From positions 2,604,001 through 2,668,000 of the forward strand of contig NC_086284.1 in the NCBI RefSeq assembly GCF_963924245.1: DNA of 64,000 nt. Direction: 5' to 3'. Shown here one piece after another: positions 24,343-39,020 of this stretch (position 1 is the first letter of the stretch; each line of letters starts with the position of its first letter). Source of the DNA: Chroicocephalus ridibundus. Lineage: Eukaryota; Chordata; Aves; Charadriiformes; Laridae. Below the pieces are notes generated by a model, which was given only the letters and a program-made list of their open reading frames with translations, had not been told where the DNA came from and ran no database searches. The position numbers and the translations under genes were made by a program.

Positions 24343-26940
24343 ATATGATGATTCACAAGTAATGTTCTAATGCTTGTTTCCTCAGAAAAGGAAATCTGAG
24401 CATAGGGCAAATGTAAGATAATAAACTTCATAATTTGCCCAATAGAAGAGTTCTCAGTTGTCCCATCTTCCTGTTCCTGGTACATGGTGGTGGAAGGTTT
24501 CCCAAAAAATCAGCCAAAGTTTGAAATCGAAAGTCTGAGTGGCTCAAATCAAAATAGAAATGTCAGAGAGAAAATAACTCATCAGTTCTATCTTCTGCAA
24601 TTTTTATCAAGATGATAAACAAACTAGGCAAAGCAGATTAAGTAATGCTGAACAGGTAAACGACCTGACTACACTAGGTTGCCAAAACAGTGGTCTGCCT
24701 CTTGAAGATGAACAGCTGCAGAATAAAATCAAACTGTCATTGCCAAATAGGTAGGTAGAAGTCTGTCTGCACGCTATTTCGCTCACCAACAGCCGTCATG
24801 ATCTCACTGCAGAATAATAGGTTTTAAATTTAGAAAGGACTTATAACCTAGTTTGATGTTCTAAAGAACAAGAAGAATAGATGCTAACTTGATTTCTGGG
24901 TATTATTTCCCAATATTTAAAAGCAAACATAATCAAGTCCCAAACCTTCCAGTTGAAAAACAGCATATTCATGTAGCAACATTCAATCTCAATGAAAGAC
25001 ACCATTAATTTACACATTTTAAGCAAATTTTTACCCTTGGGACAAAATGAACAAGAGTTTCTGAAGGGGTAAACCAAATAATACTTTGTCTTGCCTCTTC
25101 CTCAAAACAATGTCTTAATTATAACAATTGTGTACGGTGATATTTTCCCCTGACGTGCTTAAATGGCAAATTGTTAAATTTGATGTCAGTTACTGCTTTC
25201 AACTCATTTAATGTTGTTCATGTTAAGAATAATCAGTAAAAGTAACAAAAATACCAGAAAAAGTTGCAAGCGCGTTCAGGAAAGTTTAATACATATCAAA
25301 GGTGGGGGTTTTTTGTTTTGTTTTGTTTTTTTTTTTTCTATTAGATAGGCTGGCTTCCTTTAAGAAGCATTATACAATAAGCAAAGTAGCACTGCTCTTC
25401 TGAGCTTGACTGCACAGTCCTGATGTCCTGGCCCAGAATGAACTTGACTGCACGATTTCTGATGCCTGACTCCAAAATGAATTTGACAAAATGCAAATAA
25501 GAAGAGCCTCCAGCTTATACAGATGTCTGTCACCTTTGCATGCTGCAGTAAAAAGCAGTAAGAAAGCTTACAAACAAAGAAAGTGCCACAATGGAAGATT
25601 ATAGCTTAATACTACAGACAAAACTAAACTGAGATGGAGAAAAAGATGCAACTGTGGTTCACAGTAATTATAGTAATTGCCTATGCGTTCATTGACTCAA
25701 ACTAAAGCATGATCTACTTCATTAATACTGAATCATAATCCAAATGAAAGATAAGATTTACATTTTGGATAGATCAAACTCTTCTAAAATTGGAAGAGTT
25801 ATAGTTCTTTTAAAATATTTGAATAGCCCGTATTAGCACAAATTGGTTCAATCCCAAACAGTGCCATTTAAAGACTTACTACAGTCTGGTTGCCGTCTGT
25901 TAGAATGCTTGAGCGTGACTCACATGTAGGTCATTCAAATAGAGCCTAGCAGAATGATCTGTTTTATTTAGCCGCTCATTATTTAAGCCACCTTATTTTG
26001 TGTTTGTACAGTGATTAAATGAACACTTGGACTATCTTATTGAATTGGAAAGGAAAGGAAAAACACATCCCTTCTCAGTAGGGGAAACATAAAGGATTTA
26101 TTTTCGTTTCTTCTTTGAACCTTCACTGACATAGTACAGTTCTTTTATACAGAAAATTAAACGGTGAAGAAAGGGCACTTTTTTACCATGGAACAAAGAA
26201 TACAGCAGATTCTTCAAGTTGTTGCTGAGTTCTTTTATTTGTTGAACTCATAAAATAAGAACCTTTGGTGTCTGAAATAGCAAGCAGAAGTCTGAATGCA
26301 GACAACTCTTACAGCCAGAATTGCCATTGTTTGCATTAAGGGAAGATAAAAAGTACCCTATTTATTTGCCTTAACTTTGCATGTTGACTTAAGTGTTCTC
26401 AAGCACATCAACAAGGGATGCAAGGAAAGCTGAGCCATGTTCTCCAGTGGTCCTGCTTAGTCTTTAGAAATGGAATGTATAGGATCAACCCTCAGGTGAT
26501 GGAAGCACTGTCTTCCAGCAAAACGGGGAACATTGGAAAAACACACATTAGGGATGATCTGCCCTGAACGTATCGGGGGGAGACTTTTCTCACAAGCAAG
26601 TGGCATAATCATTCTACACAACGGCCCACACAACTCCAACAACTGCTACAGTCCAGCACAAAGTACAAGAATCCTAAGAAACTCATGCATGTTGCCCAAG
26701 TGCTGCCCTTGAGCAGCGCTCTTCTTCAGCTTAGACAGGCCACCTTTTAGGGAAGCAAAGCCCACACGTCCTGCTGGAGGCTGGAGCTCTGCAGACCACC
26801 ACAGGAGAGAGCGGGTGGGGAGCAGAGCACGCTCAGCATCCCGACACCTCTGGGCACCCGGAGGCGGCATGGCCGTGGGAAACGACACCCCAGGGGAAAA
26901 AAAGCTGATATGGGAAAGGTTCTGCCTTGCTAGTGAAGAA

Positions 26941-27104
26941 AAAGTTTAGAAGGTATTTAAGAAACATCTGGATTTGGCACTTCAGGGCATGCTCCAGTGG
27001 CAGAGACCGTAGGTTGTTTTTTTGTCTGTGCATGTATGGTTGGACTCGATGATCTCAAAGGTCCTTTCCAACCATGAAGATTCTATGATTCTATGACTCT
27101 ATGA
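26941..27104 (+). mobile_element. CR1 LINE fragment, plus orientation, diverged
   Basis: The segment reads AGGTATTTAAGAAACATCTG, GGTTGGACTCGATGATCTCA and CCTTTCCAACCATGAAG before the tail TTCTATGATTCTATGACTC at 27080-27104. The 3' UTR matches the CR1 pattern; the 5' boundary is vague. The GC-richer sequence before it (26.65-26.9 kb) is not clearly CR1. Confidence 0.85.
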
Positions 27105-30100
27105 AATAGAAAGAAAGGAAAAATGCACAGGGGGGAAAGAGTCTTCACTCTCCAGCTTAGCTTCTTGTAGATTTTCAGGCTCACTTTATAGCTTTTCTCT
27201 CACTTTTCTCACTTCTCCTAATCTTTTCTGTGAGTACATTTTCTTTTGGTCAGTTAACACTGCGTAGTTCGGCACATCCAGGCGTAGTGGTTGTCTCATC
27301 CTGAACTCCACTGGAAACAGTATCCTGCCATGTCTGCTGTTCTCCATGCCCAGCATCCTCCTCCTCTCTTTTTATGGGCCAGCAATTTCAATGACCTTTT
27401 CAGTTTTCCTTGTCTTGCTACCTTAGATATACGACTTTTGCCTCTAGTAAGCTGGTCTTTATGCTCTGATGAGCTGGGCATTCCAGAGGCAAATTCTTCT
27501 CTCTCTGGAAAACAAGAACCACTGTGGGGGTACGAGCTATATCACTTAGTACTCTGTTTTCTGCCAGGAACTTTAAGAAGGCAGCTAAACCAGCCAAAAA
27601 TCTACCAAAGCACTACATCTGTGAAGCAGGAAGAGAATTAATATTATGTTATTGAAGAGGTGTCTCGCACACACTGCCTTTTACAGTAGGAACCAATAAG
27701 CTTTATGACTCACCAGACCACATGAATCATTCCAAATGGTACCTGTTAAGCCTATAACCATAGTCAAAGACTTATTTTTTACTCAAAACTGTACGGAAAT
27801 TCTTCTGATAGAAGATCTCGTTCCCACATGATTTTAGCTTCTGTGAATGATGCCAGATTGGCAAACTTTGAGACTGAAACAATTTCACTGAAGAGTTCAC
27901 TGTAGTGACAGCTTAAGAGCCATTTTCCCTCAATTCCATCAGAATTCCTCAAAACTTGTTTAAACTGGGTTTGAAATAAATTATAGCTTTTGGAAAGGAC
28001 ACATAGTCTCACTGGAGCCTTAGTGGACATGAAACTTATTTCATTCAAGTCACTAAATAGCTACCAGTTTTGCTCATAATGCTGCAGGGTTCTTGTTTCT
28101 CATTTGAATTTCAAAGGCCGGTATAAGCAGAAATAATTATTGCGATTCTCCTGCTTCTGAAATGAAGTAAAGGTTTCCTTTTTAACAAGTGCCTTGTAAC
28201 ACAAAGATGATAAGAACTCAACTCCAGCTGAAGCCAATAAGCGATAGGTTGCTCAGGAACTGAAATAAAAATGTAAAACGATTTTAGAGGCTGCTCAGAG
28301 ACAGAAGGGCTTTGGTGATCTGCCTGACCAAAGCACTGAGTTAGTGGTGAATTCAAAAACGGAAATCCTTGCCTTTATCTCTACCTGATAGGTTTTTCCA
28401 TATTTCCACATCCACAGAATACGGCAATGTGGCCTGTGAGAGGCGAGATGGCCATTGGCTGGTGTCATGGCAAATCTATACTGAATTCCATCCAGTGACC
28501 ATGAGACAATGTACCAGTGGCTAAACGGTAGCTAACTGGAATCTTCAGCTCTAGATGAAGGAAGTGTTCGTACTCACGTTTTTACATTAAATCCACCTGA
28601 ATCACAACAGTCACAGTTTATTTGTGGCTCTACAGATCAGGACTATGTGACACAGACAACTCGAACAGACGATGCTCCATACTCTCAAATAAAGCATGTT
28701 TTTTAAAACCAATGGAAAGGAAATGGCTTACGTATTCTGTAAGTGGTTTTGCTTTTATTGTTGTCCTTGTAGCCTGCTTCAGCTAAAGGGCAAATCCATC
28801 TTGTTTTTTTCGAAAGGATCTCCAAAATCTCCTCCAACAAATTATTGCAGATATCCCTCAAATACCCTATTTAATGGATGGCCAATTTCTATTATTTTGC
28901 AGCTTATGTGATACGATAGTTTTTTTAATCACTTAGGAAACCAAACCTTACAGGGCAGTAGAGCAGAAGGATGCCCGGAGTCTAGTCTAAGTACAAGACA
29001 AAAGTCCAGCCTGGGGCAAATCTCTGAACGAATAAAGCTCAGGGACGTAGCCGTTCTGTCCAGCGGTAGCAGCTGGGCTTTCAAATTTGTTTTTTTTTTA
29101 GTTTTCCATCAGTGTGTGGCTGACAGTAAGGCTACACTGAGGGGTGTAACGCTCACTCCAAATCTTCAATGTATCAGATGTGACATAATTCTGTTTGGCA
29201 GTCTTAAAACAAAATTTGCTAAGTCAGAATGTTTGAACTGAATGTGAACTCCTCCTTAAAATATTAGGAGCTGAAGAGCAGGCAATCTGGCATCAGATCA
29301 TTTCTACTCATTGAGGCAATTGTAAAATGAATGTTTTAGAGGCAACTGATGATTTCATCACAGCAAAACCACACAGCCTCTAGTCTAGGCCAATTTCCTA
29401 GCTTTGCATGGCACGTAACTGACAGGTGTGATAGCTAACGCTGCTTGGCAGAGAGAGACATACCTTATTCATGAGAATTGTTAGTATAATTTATTAGGTT
29501 CTGATCATGTGCTTGGAAATGTCAGAGTTAATTTAGGACACAGTTACTGCATCGAGGCAATTGCGATATATGTTATAGGTTGCAGAAAGGTGGGGGCGGG
29601 GCAGGGGGAGAGAGACTGAAATCCAGTTGGAAGACAGATTCCCAGATCAATAAAAGACAAAAGGGAGCTCTATAGTCACCAAAGTACATAGCATTCCAGC
29701 ATACGCAGGTGGTAAATTTTTCCCTAGAAACTCGATTAAACTTGTATTTTAGAAAGTCATCTGTTTTATTTTGAAGTCCCAAAGTGACAAGTCTTGGGCT
29801 ATATAACCCAGTTACCCTGACTACAAAACAAGCGCATCATGTTTCGAGGCGGAATATGTCCAAGTTCAACTTCCAGCCATCAGATCATGCATATTTATCA
29901 ACAACACTGAAAAGCAGTTAGCTACCAGCTCTCTTCTCCAAGAGTATTTCCAGATGGTAGTGTTTACATTGACACAGTTCATACTTCATTAAAGTGAATT
30001 CTTGTGGTCAAGGAGGATGCTAGGGCTTTCCTGACACAGGTTCTAAACTCTGAGGCTTCATGGGGGTGGTGGTGGGGGAAAGATACTTTTTTTAATAAGC

Positions 30101-33100
30101 CATTTCCTTTAGTGAGCCATTCTTAATTTAATAAGCCAGTTCTTGAGGATTTCCAAAAGCATAAATCTGCATTTGCACCCAGCTTCTGTTCACTGGGTGT
30201 CCCGTTGCCTTCTCTGCCTCTAAAAATCTCTTCTTGTTGTACAGGGAAGCTGTGCGGATGATTCAGTTTTGTCACGTGAAATGTTTCTGGTTCATCGTGA
30301 TGACAGTGAGAACTGAACATATGTCTGCATGCATTGTAAAAGGTGAAACTAAGTTTATCTGGAAAGGTGGAGCACTGTGCACCCAGATGATCCCAGATAA
30401 ATGTAAGTAGGTTGAGGACTCTTAGAGTCCCACTGCCATTTCTAACTCACCCTCAAATCCCAGAATTTTCCACTGTTGTCAACACTGTCTGAGCTTGCAT
30501 TAACCCACTATTTGCCCCAGATCTTCCCATTAGATCCTACCATGACAGCATCTTTGCGTTTCTCTGTTCTTCTCTATTTTTGGGGGGGGGCTTTTGATGT
30601 GCCACCGTATGAAGATGTTGATAGGCAGCTTCCAGGAGCAGCAAGTTTGTGGTAAAATGACATCTGTTGCTTCTTCTCCAGCCCTATGGCTGTTGTCCTT
30701 TCAGGAAGAAAATTACACCGGACAACTTATTTCTGCAAAATTCATAGGGGATATTACTCCTCCTCCTGTTGTATTCTAAGTACCTGCAAATAGATTCATC
30801 ATTTCTCCCAGAAGTTACCACTGAAAATTGGGCAAGCTTCTCTTTATTCCCAACTATTCCTTGAGTTCTTGAATAGAATTCTGAATGGTCTGCATTGAAT
30901 AGTTCCTTAAGTATTTGAGAATGAATTCCAGCTGGTTTCTAAGCATCTTAATTATCTAAGTTCTAACTTGGCTTTTTGCCTTTGTCCAGTTTAAAGATTT
31001 ATCTCTTTGTTTCTTCATAAGTGCCCTAACTGGATGATCGTGGATCCTTTTTTTAAAAAGACAAAAGCAAAAAAATGCACTAAATATTTGAACTCTTTTG
31101 GTCTCACTTTTAAGGAGTCTTTCTTCCAGCTGTCTATGAAATGAATTTATTGCTTGGCTTTGTATTCTCATAAAATATTTTCTTGCTAGCTTTTCCAATC
31201 CTTGCTAGTTACAGTCCATTCTACATCTTTCCCTTTGACTTTGTCCCAAAATTTCACCTAACATTTATACATTTTTAGGACTTAGATTGTTATAACCACA
31301 GTTAGTTGACTCAGCTTCCACTTTTTCAGTGTTGATTACTTGAGTTTCAAATCATCAAAAGGTTCTAAACTACCAAGAACTACCACTTCTGAATTAATTG
31401 TTACATTAAAACTTGACCCCTGTGGGATTTTCCACATCTGCTGTGAATACACAGCAGATTGGTTTTGAAGTTCATGTTACCTATTCTTCTGAACTTCCTC
31501 ATTCCCTTCCAGCACAAAATCATAAACTTTGCCACTGCCCACTCAAGGGCAAGTTGTGTTTCATCCTCCCATTTTTAGGACATTCTTCCTTACTGGTAAG
31601 AATAAAATCTGGAATTGTCTGACTTATACTTGCTTTTTCTGTATTCCCCACCAAAAAGATTCATGAATGTTTCGTCAGTTTGGATGGGATCTATTTCAAT
31701 AAAGGGAAGTCATGCCAAATTCTATGTGATTCTATGATAATCAGTGAAAAGAAATATACACTTTTACAGCGCAGTGGTCATCTGACCTGTGTAAAATGTC
31801 TACTTTAGGGCAAGGCAGATTGTACTCCAGAAGTGGCTACATCTTTCCGTTAGCTACAGAAGGAGTGAAAAGGGTTATGTGCCCTGTGCTTCCCAATATT
31901 AACAAAGCCTGAATTTAGATTAATCCACTATTTGCTCCTAAGGAGCTTAATCTACCTGCTCTTCTAGCTAGGGTTACCCTATTAACATACAACAGCACCT
32001 ATGCTCTCAGCTCCCATTCTCTCCAGAGATTTCCTTTTTACGTATCTATCACACATATCGCCAACCGTGCACTAGTGATCCTTCGGATACATTTAGCAAC
32101 CCATTCTCCCTGGATTTTCAATCCAGTTCTACTTCTTTAAAACAGTCCAGTCGTGTGAATTGATCTACTCATTTAAGTCACCGCACTGATTATGTGCTAA
32201 CATTCCCAATATGTAACACACAATGCTGTATACATTACTACAAAGTGAGTTTACATAGATGTATTTTTCCTATTGGCTAAGTAGGATTAATGTTGAAAAC
32301 ATAAAGGGAGACTTTATGGACAAGGGCAGCTAAAGGCCACGGAATTTGATAGACTCTCCTGTGCCCGAGGACAGGGTCATACATCATCCAGTCCACTACA
32401 GGGAAGGAAACATCCTAAGGATATGGTCAGTGCTTCTGAAAATAAGTCTTGTAAGGCAAAGGGAGTATCTTTGATAATCCTAATGCTATTACACGAGTGA
32501 CAAACTGATGCTCCATGGAGAAAAGACTCCAGGCCCTGTAGAGATGATTCAAACATTTTCCAAGCAATCTGGGGGAAAAAAAAATCAAAATCTGAGAAGG
32601 AAAACCAAATGGAATTTGCCATTTTTCTTAGTTTTGTAACTAGGTAACAAAATGCACTCTTTGCCCTAAGTAGTTTTACTGCTTTTACCATGAGCAAAAA
32701 GCCATTTTAAATTAGAAAGCTGAAGGTTTCTGTGCACCAAAGTAAGGGAGGTCAACCTAAAGGGCAATTCTAACTGCAGCAAATATAAAGCATAAATATT
32801 TGCTATAAATAAGCACCAAGCCCTTACACTCTATCCTGCTCTATCCACACATATTTTGGAGTAGAAATTAGAGAACATTATATTTTTCCAAACGCATATT
32901 GTATTTTTGCTACAGATGTGAGTGAGAAGGTGGGTAGGAGTTGTGTGGGAGGAACTTAGCAGAAAGAAGTGTTTAAACCGTTCATAAGGGACAGCAAACA
33001 TCTCGACCAAAAAAATGACAGCAGGATAGACATAAGACAAAAATCTACTCAATATAAGAGATCCCTTCGCTCTACAAGGGAAAACCTTGTGTAAAAGACC

Positions 33101-33956
33101 AGAGACAGTACTGAGGTGAGATGCCGAAATGCCAGCGTTGCAAACTAACCATATATAATGTCATGAACCAGTGACAGAAAACCCTACAGAGTATCTCTGG
33201 TAGCTCTTTCCCAATGCATCGTTATTTGATTCTCAGGAAGCCACAGGGGAAAAAAACATACCACCTTTCCCCATCTGCAAATACATCCTGGTACTATGCC
33301 AGATCAAGAGGAAAATCATACAGAATTTGGTTGACTTCATGCATGAAAGTCATTTGGAAAGTCAAATGGAAGCATTACAAGAGTACTACCTGCATCTTCA
33401 CAGTGCAGTCTGTTCTATTTCTACTCTTTTTCCTGTTGCTGTTGAGCAATTACCGTTCAGGAACCTTGTTTTATTTCCTTAAGGTAACCTGTGGGATGTG
33501 TTGCTTGAGAGCAGCAATCTTGCTCCAGAGCAAGCAGTCGCCTTTTTGTCTTGAGTCCTCTTTCAGGCCACCGGCCACGATTCATCCCGCTGTTGTGAAC
33601 CCCAAGGTACTAAAGCATTTCTACAGCAGAATGAAGTAAAACTGATACGGCTTTTATGGTCCACAACTTTATTTTACTTTTCTTTGTGATGAAGCAAGCA
33701 TGATGTTAGGTGAAAAACCAAACATCTATTATAAGGGGCAAACACAAATGAAATGTGTGATTCAATTTAAGATACCTAAATACAGACATAAATGCATGTG
33801 ATAAGTGTTTCAGCTTAAACTCAATGGTTACCCAAGCAATACAGGCAATAAAACATGCAGAGCAATTCAATTTGCTCTATAGAACCCATACTGGCCAGCT
33901 GAATCATTCTCTCGCCTCCTTTGGCTTTAATGGCAACCAGACACCCAGCAAGCATG

Positions 33957-34665
33957 TATAGAATCATCGAAGCATAGAATCATAGAACCATTTTGGTTAG
34001 AAGAGACCTTTGAGATCATCAAGTTCAACCATTAACCTAACACTGCCAAAACCACCACTAAACCATGTCCCTCAGCACCACATCTACCTGTCTTTTAAAT
34101 ACCTCCAGGGATGGTGAGTCAGCCACTTCCCTGGGCAGCCTCTTCCAATGCTTGATAAACGTTTCAGGGAAGAAATTTTTCCTAATATCCATCCTAAACC
34201 TCCCCTGGCACATCTTGAGGCCGTTTCCTCTTGTCCCATCACCTGTTACTTCGGAGAGGAGCCCGACCCCCCCCGGCTACCCCCTCCTTTCAGGGAGCTG
34301 CAGAGAGCGAGAAGGTCTCCCCTCAGCCTCCTCTTCTCCAGGCTGAACCCCCCCAGCTCCCTCAGCCGCTCCTCACCAGACTTGTGCTCCAGACCCCTCA
34401 CCAGCTCCGGTGCCCTTCTCTGGACACCCTCCAGCTCCTCAGTGTCTTTTTTGTGGTGAGGGGCCCAAACCTGGACACAGCCCTCGAGGTGGGTCCTCAC
34501 CAGTGCCCAGGGCAGGGGGACAACCACCGCCCTAGTCCTGCTGGCCACACTGTTCCTGATACAGGCCAGGCTGCTGTTGGCCTTCTCGGCCACCTGGGCA
34601 CACTGCTGGCTCATATTCAGCCAGATGTCGACCAACACCCCCAGGTCCTTTTCCACAAGGCAGCG
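33957..34665 (-). mobile_element. CR1 LINE, 3' end, with broken reverse transcriptase C-terminus
   Basis: The tail (ATAGAATCATCGAAGCATAG) lies at 33957-33988. Minus-strand translation from about 34656 gives CR1 phrases KDLGVLVDIW, LACIRNSVASRTR, ELVRGLEHKSGEERLREL and SLEKRRLRGDLLAL. The frame then runs out near 34246, before the end that the copy at 12.2 kb still has, so this copy has an indel or stop. It extends further 5' than the 12.2 kb copy. Confidence 0.94.
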
Positions 34666-36609
34666 GATGTAGATGTCTAAATTTAAGTATCTTCATCTGA
34701 GCTTTAGTCTTGTCCAAAGACACAAAATTCATTCATTTCAAAAGTTAAAATTCAAATGCTAATACTTGCTGTTACATCCTTATGGCTATTAATTCACCTT
34801 AATCTCTTTTATATACATTTTTAACTTGATGCAGTCTTATGGAAAATTAAAAAACTGTTTCAAAACCAATGTTATCAAAGGAATTCAAGGAGCAATATGC
34901 CCTAATTTTTTGTGTGGAAATTGTAAATCTGACTTTTGCTGCTGAACTCACATATATAAACTAACTCCCTGTGCTTTAGGTACTGTACCTACCGACAAAA
35001 TTGCCCACTTGGTACTGAAAGTGCTTTGACGCATGTAGGTTAAGACACCTCAAATAAGTCGGTATGTTTTCTCATAATTTTGATTTGAGATTGTAAGGAA
35101 AAAAAATGAAGCAGCAATTTTTGTTTGAACACGACCATATTCACCAGGAATTTCCCCTCAAAATTACAACGTATTTAATATGTCCCTCTTTCCCAAAATG
35201 ATAAGGTTTGTGCTGTTTTCTGTCAGCAAGGGTGCATGCACAATGTGTGGCAACTGTATGCGTATGGCTCTTGGAAATCATTTGTTCCCGTGCAGGTGAT
35301 TTTCACTAAACGACGCTGGGTTCCCATCGCTATTTTGATAAGCAATATATCCTTTAGCACTGGAATTGGAATTTTAAACTTCAAGGATGGCATCAAGGAA
35401 CGTTAAATTTGATTTGTACCAGAGCCTGCATTTTCCCAACAGATGGAGAACTTGGGGTTAGATCGGAGTTCAAGCAGGCTCTAAGTCTAGACTTGGCCCA
35501 GACGTCTCACATCATTTTAAAAAAATCGGTTAACATAATGGCACCTCATTTTCGCTGCTCTAAAATGGAAATAATACTTCCCTTGATATTCTGAGCTGTT
35601 CCGTTTGGGTTATGCACGTCTGAGACAAAAGCTGATCTGTGTGTACACAGTGCCCAGCAAATCAAAGTCTTGATATCAATTGGTATTCAAAATGCTACTT
35701 GATAATATCTACATTATACTTAATATGAGGGTGATATTACAGGGAGGGACATGTTCTGTTATATTGATGGACATACACTGGTGATGTATGCATTACTACA
35801 TTTTAAAGACATTCAGAAGCGAGAAGGAAAACGTTTGGCTTGGTGGCAATTCACAAGAGCATCGTGAATTATAGCAAGAAGAAACCAGCATTAAAAAAAA
35901 ATCTACCTCTTAGGGGAGAAAAAACAGCTTATTATGAATGTAACAGTATAATTCATTTTTTTTTTTTGCTATTTAAAGTGTTTTACCATTTGAAACAGAA
36001 CATTTTCCATTATTCTTCAATTTGCCTGCAAGGTTCAGATGTGATTCATTTTGTGTCTCTGCACAGAAGCACTGGGAATATCAGCCTGCTTTCTGAGATA
36101 AGTTTTAAATATTTCCAGTCAATTAACTGAAAACAGAAAAACACGGCTACCACTGCTTTTCCTAAGGTTTTAGCCAAGGGCAGATCTCTATGGTTACTGA
36201 TCCTGTGGTGCCATCTGGTGGCTTTTGGGAAAAAGAAACTCAAATTTCACACGCCCATGGGGACAAGGCTGCAGCACAGCGTATCTCAGAGCCCCTGGAG
36301 GGCTGTAGGCTCCGACCTCTCCCTCCCACCTAAGAGCCAGCAGGCAGAGAGGCAGCGAAATTATGGGATTTATCCATAATTTGCCCAAGCCTTGTGGCCT
36401 GACTCTGGGACTATGTATACATCTAGTGTGACACCCAAAGGCAACGCTCCTTCCTAGCTTTGTCGGGTCTAACTCATGGATTTGCAGTCTATTTAAGGTA
36501 TTTTTGTAGGTACCTTCCCAAAGATGAGTCTACACATCTGTCAACCAGCCAACGCTTTGCTGTATCCACAGCACAGGCATGAATTAGGAAATTGTTGTGC
36601 TTCTCCTCT

Positions 36610-36712
36610 TCCATGTGGGAGACGGAGGCTTAGAAAAATAAAGCCTCTCACCCAAGGTTACACAAAAGGACAATGAACTAAATCCGAGAATTAAATCCAG
36701 ATGTCCAAAATT
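36610..36712 (+). mobile_element. Ancient MIR/L3-like repeat fragment
   Basis: GGGAGACGGAGGCTTAGAAA, CACCCAAGGTTACACAAAAG and GAATTAAATCCAGATGTCC follow the same pattern (GGAAACTGAGGC, CCCAAGGTCACACA, GAACCCAG) as other old amniote repeats. Confidence 0.55.
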
Positions 36713-37829
36713 TAAATCAGTTGCATTGCTTCCTGTTTGAAAGAAATTTAACCAAGCTTGAGTTAATTAGAAATACTAGCTTTGAGGGGTACTATTTGTT
36801 CTCGGTCAACCAGATTTGTCATGTTTTGAGAAACAAATAGGGAAACTATTTCTGTAGGGAAATAGGTGTTTCAGAGGGATAAGACACGAAAGGATAAAAA
36901 GAGAGAAACAGACCTACTATGTGCAACCCTTATAAACCTAAGGTGTCTGGGGCCCTTCACCAGACAGTGGTCTAAGATTAATCAGGTCTAAAAGCAGCCT
37001 GCGCATGAAATTTGTTTCATTTGAATATGGAAAAACAGATTCATAATAGTTATTTGTGACTAAATAAGTCAGCAGTGATTGCCTGGGGATATGCATGCAG
37101 CCTAATTTAGTAATAATTTCCATCCCTCTCTGCTCAATGAACAAATAAACTACTCTTGCATGACAACTAAAAGCTGCAGCAACACTGGCAACTTTAAATT
37201 AGAACTTATGGAAAACATTGCTACGAAACAGACAAAAATCAGAGTTAAAAACTCAACTGTGGCAGTATCCTACAGAGCCAAATGTACCCTTGCTTAAAAA
37301 TATAGGAAAATGGACTTTTAAGTTTGTATCTGAGCTGCTGGATTTCTGAATCCTATGTACTGTGAAAGGCTTTGATCTCATAGTGCTCTTTCAGTTAGCC
37401 TTATTTTGCTGCATTTAGTCAAAGAAAAATAAATTGCATAATTGTCCTGAAGACATTTCTATTTCTATTCTTCAGGTTTTTTGTCTGTGCTCTTCTTGGC
37501 ACAGGCATTTGCCTTCCTTATCTCTTCACGTGTAAGAGTCTGTTTTGGTTTTCTTGCAGTTTCCTGCAAACTTTCTATTTGGGGATCTTTTATGGCCCCT
37601 AAACATCTTTTATTTGCCCTTTCTCAGTTTTTCTTAAAGTTTTATCAAGCAATAGGTCTAGATAAAATTCACCATAACTTCAGGTTACTGCATCCCTTTG
37701 GTGTTAACAAGCCAGATTTTCCATGTATGGCAAAGCAGCCCCAGACACCTTTTCACAACAAAAATTTGACAGGTGGAAGGCAAAGCCACTTTTCATAGAA
37801 TTGGCCAGAATAAACTCTTAAGCAATGTA

Positions 37830-37959
37830 TCATAGAATCATTGAATGGTTTGGGTTGGAAGGGACCTTAAAGATCATCTCGTTCCAACCTGCTGCCATGG
37901 GCAGGGACACCTCCCACCAGCCCAGGCTGCTCAGAGCCCCGTCCAGCCTGGCCTTGAAA
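37830..37959 (-). mobile_element. CR1 LINE fragment, 130-base 3' end
   Basis: The sequence TCATAGAATCATTGAATGGT starts the tail, followed by GGGTTGGAAGGGACCTTAAA and CAGAGCCCCGTCCAGCCTGG, the standard avian CR1 3' UTR. Similarity stops near 37959. Confidence 0.92.
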
Positions 37960-39020
37960 AGGAATTGTAGGAAAATCACTTCCAGCTTCCTCATGAAAGG
38001 ATTTAAACCTTGACCAGGAAAATGAAACGTAACCACGGTGCAAACCGACCAGGCTACAGCCATCTTCTGCCCCTGCTGCTAAGCCAAGTGCAGCCAAGGA
38101 TGCAAGATCCACCGGGACAGAAAGCAGGACAGCGGGGGCGAGTGGGACACTGCAGCCTGGTGGGTCCATCACTCATCCGGGATGAAGAATTCCTGTGTTC
38201 CAGTCCTTTGCCTTAAGGCTATTTATGCACTTTGCGTGAAACACCCACAACTGTATCAACTAGGGATAGTTTCTTTTTTCTGCGAGGCAGCATGATATGA
38301 ATGGATATTTAACAACATTTTCAAGGCTTTCATTGTCATTCAAAATCCTTTACATTCAGATTGTTTCAGTCAGATGTTCAATTACTTGACAGAGCCTAAA
38401 ACATAAATGCTCTGTGTTTTTAAACGCGTGCTATCAATACATGCATGAAAGAAAAATTAAAAAGATGTTTTTGACACTAAGTATGCAAAATATAACCCCA
38501 GGCTACAAAGCCTTTTATCCTCTAAAATTTGAAAATGAATTTCAGAGAGATCACCAAATTCATTAGAGGCAGAGAGATAATTAACATAACCTAATTAGTC
38601 TCCTTCTTGTATTGGTCCGCTTGCTAAGCAGTGTAGTGCACACCAGATGGCACCACCAGCCCAGATTATTTCATCCTACTGTGTTTTCTTCTCAAAGAAA
38701 AATTAAAATTGAGAAATATCTTTGGATTCAGCAATGTATTTTGGGCAAATGGAACTGGATAATGGGCTAAGCTGGGAGATGTGTCTTTAGGTCTTCTCTG
38801 CGGTGTTGCCAAACTGTAGATAGCCTTAACAAAGTGCAGTAACGCCATTTACAAATGCAGTAAAAAAAAAGAGCAAATCAACAAAATATTCAACGACAAG
38901 CTGTTTCCAGCTTGTATTTCACAACCCAGAAACCAAAAAGACTTCTTTCTGTGTCCCTTGAAGTATAGAGAGAGACCAAGATGAAGCAGTTGGCCAGGGA
39001 AGCCCAACACAAATACTTAC

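Larger units (their letters stand above)
21111..39020 (-). other. DLG2 intron splitting PDZ3 (17,910 bases)
   Basis: The intron begins GTAAGTATTT after 39021 and ends TTCTGCAG before 21110. It carries five CR1 fragments (21.3, 24.1, 26.9, 34.0 and 37.8 kb), a TTAA/TTTA microsatellite, a 25-base tandem duplication and an old MIR/L3-like fragment at 36.6 kb. The remaining stretches, including 27.1-33.9 kb, look like unique AT-rich intron with no exon or RNA gene I can support. The many short open frames have no family resemblance. Confidence 0.88.

Noticed and set aside
31715..31738. ATTCTATGTGATTCTATGAT, resembling a CR1 tail
   Set aside because: No CR1 3' UTR precedes or follows it, so it may be a chance match or an unrecognisable remnant.
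34065..34680. Plus-strand frames of 93-149 codons at the 34 kb CR1
   Set aside because: They are the antisense of the CR1 reverse transcriptase region, which reads on the minus strand.
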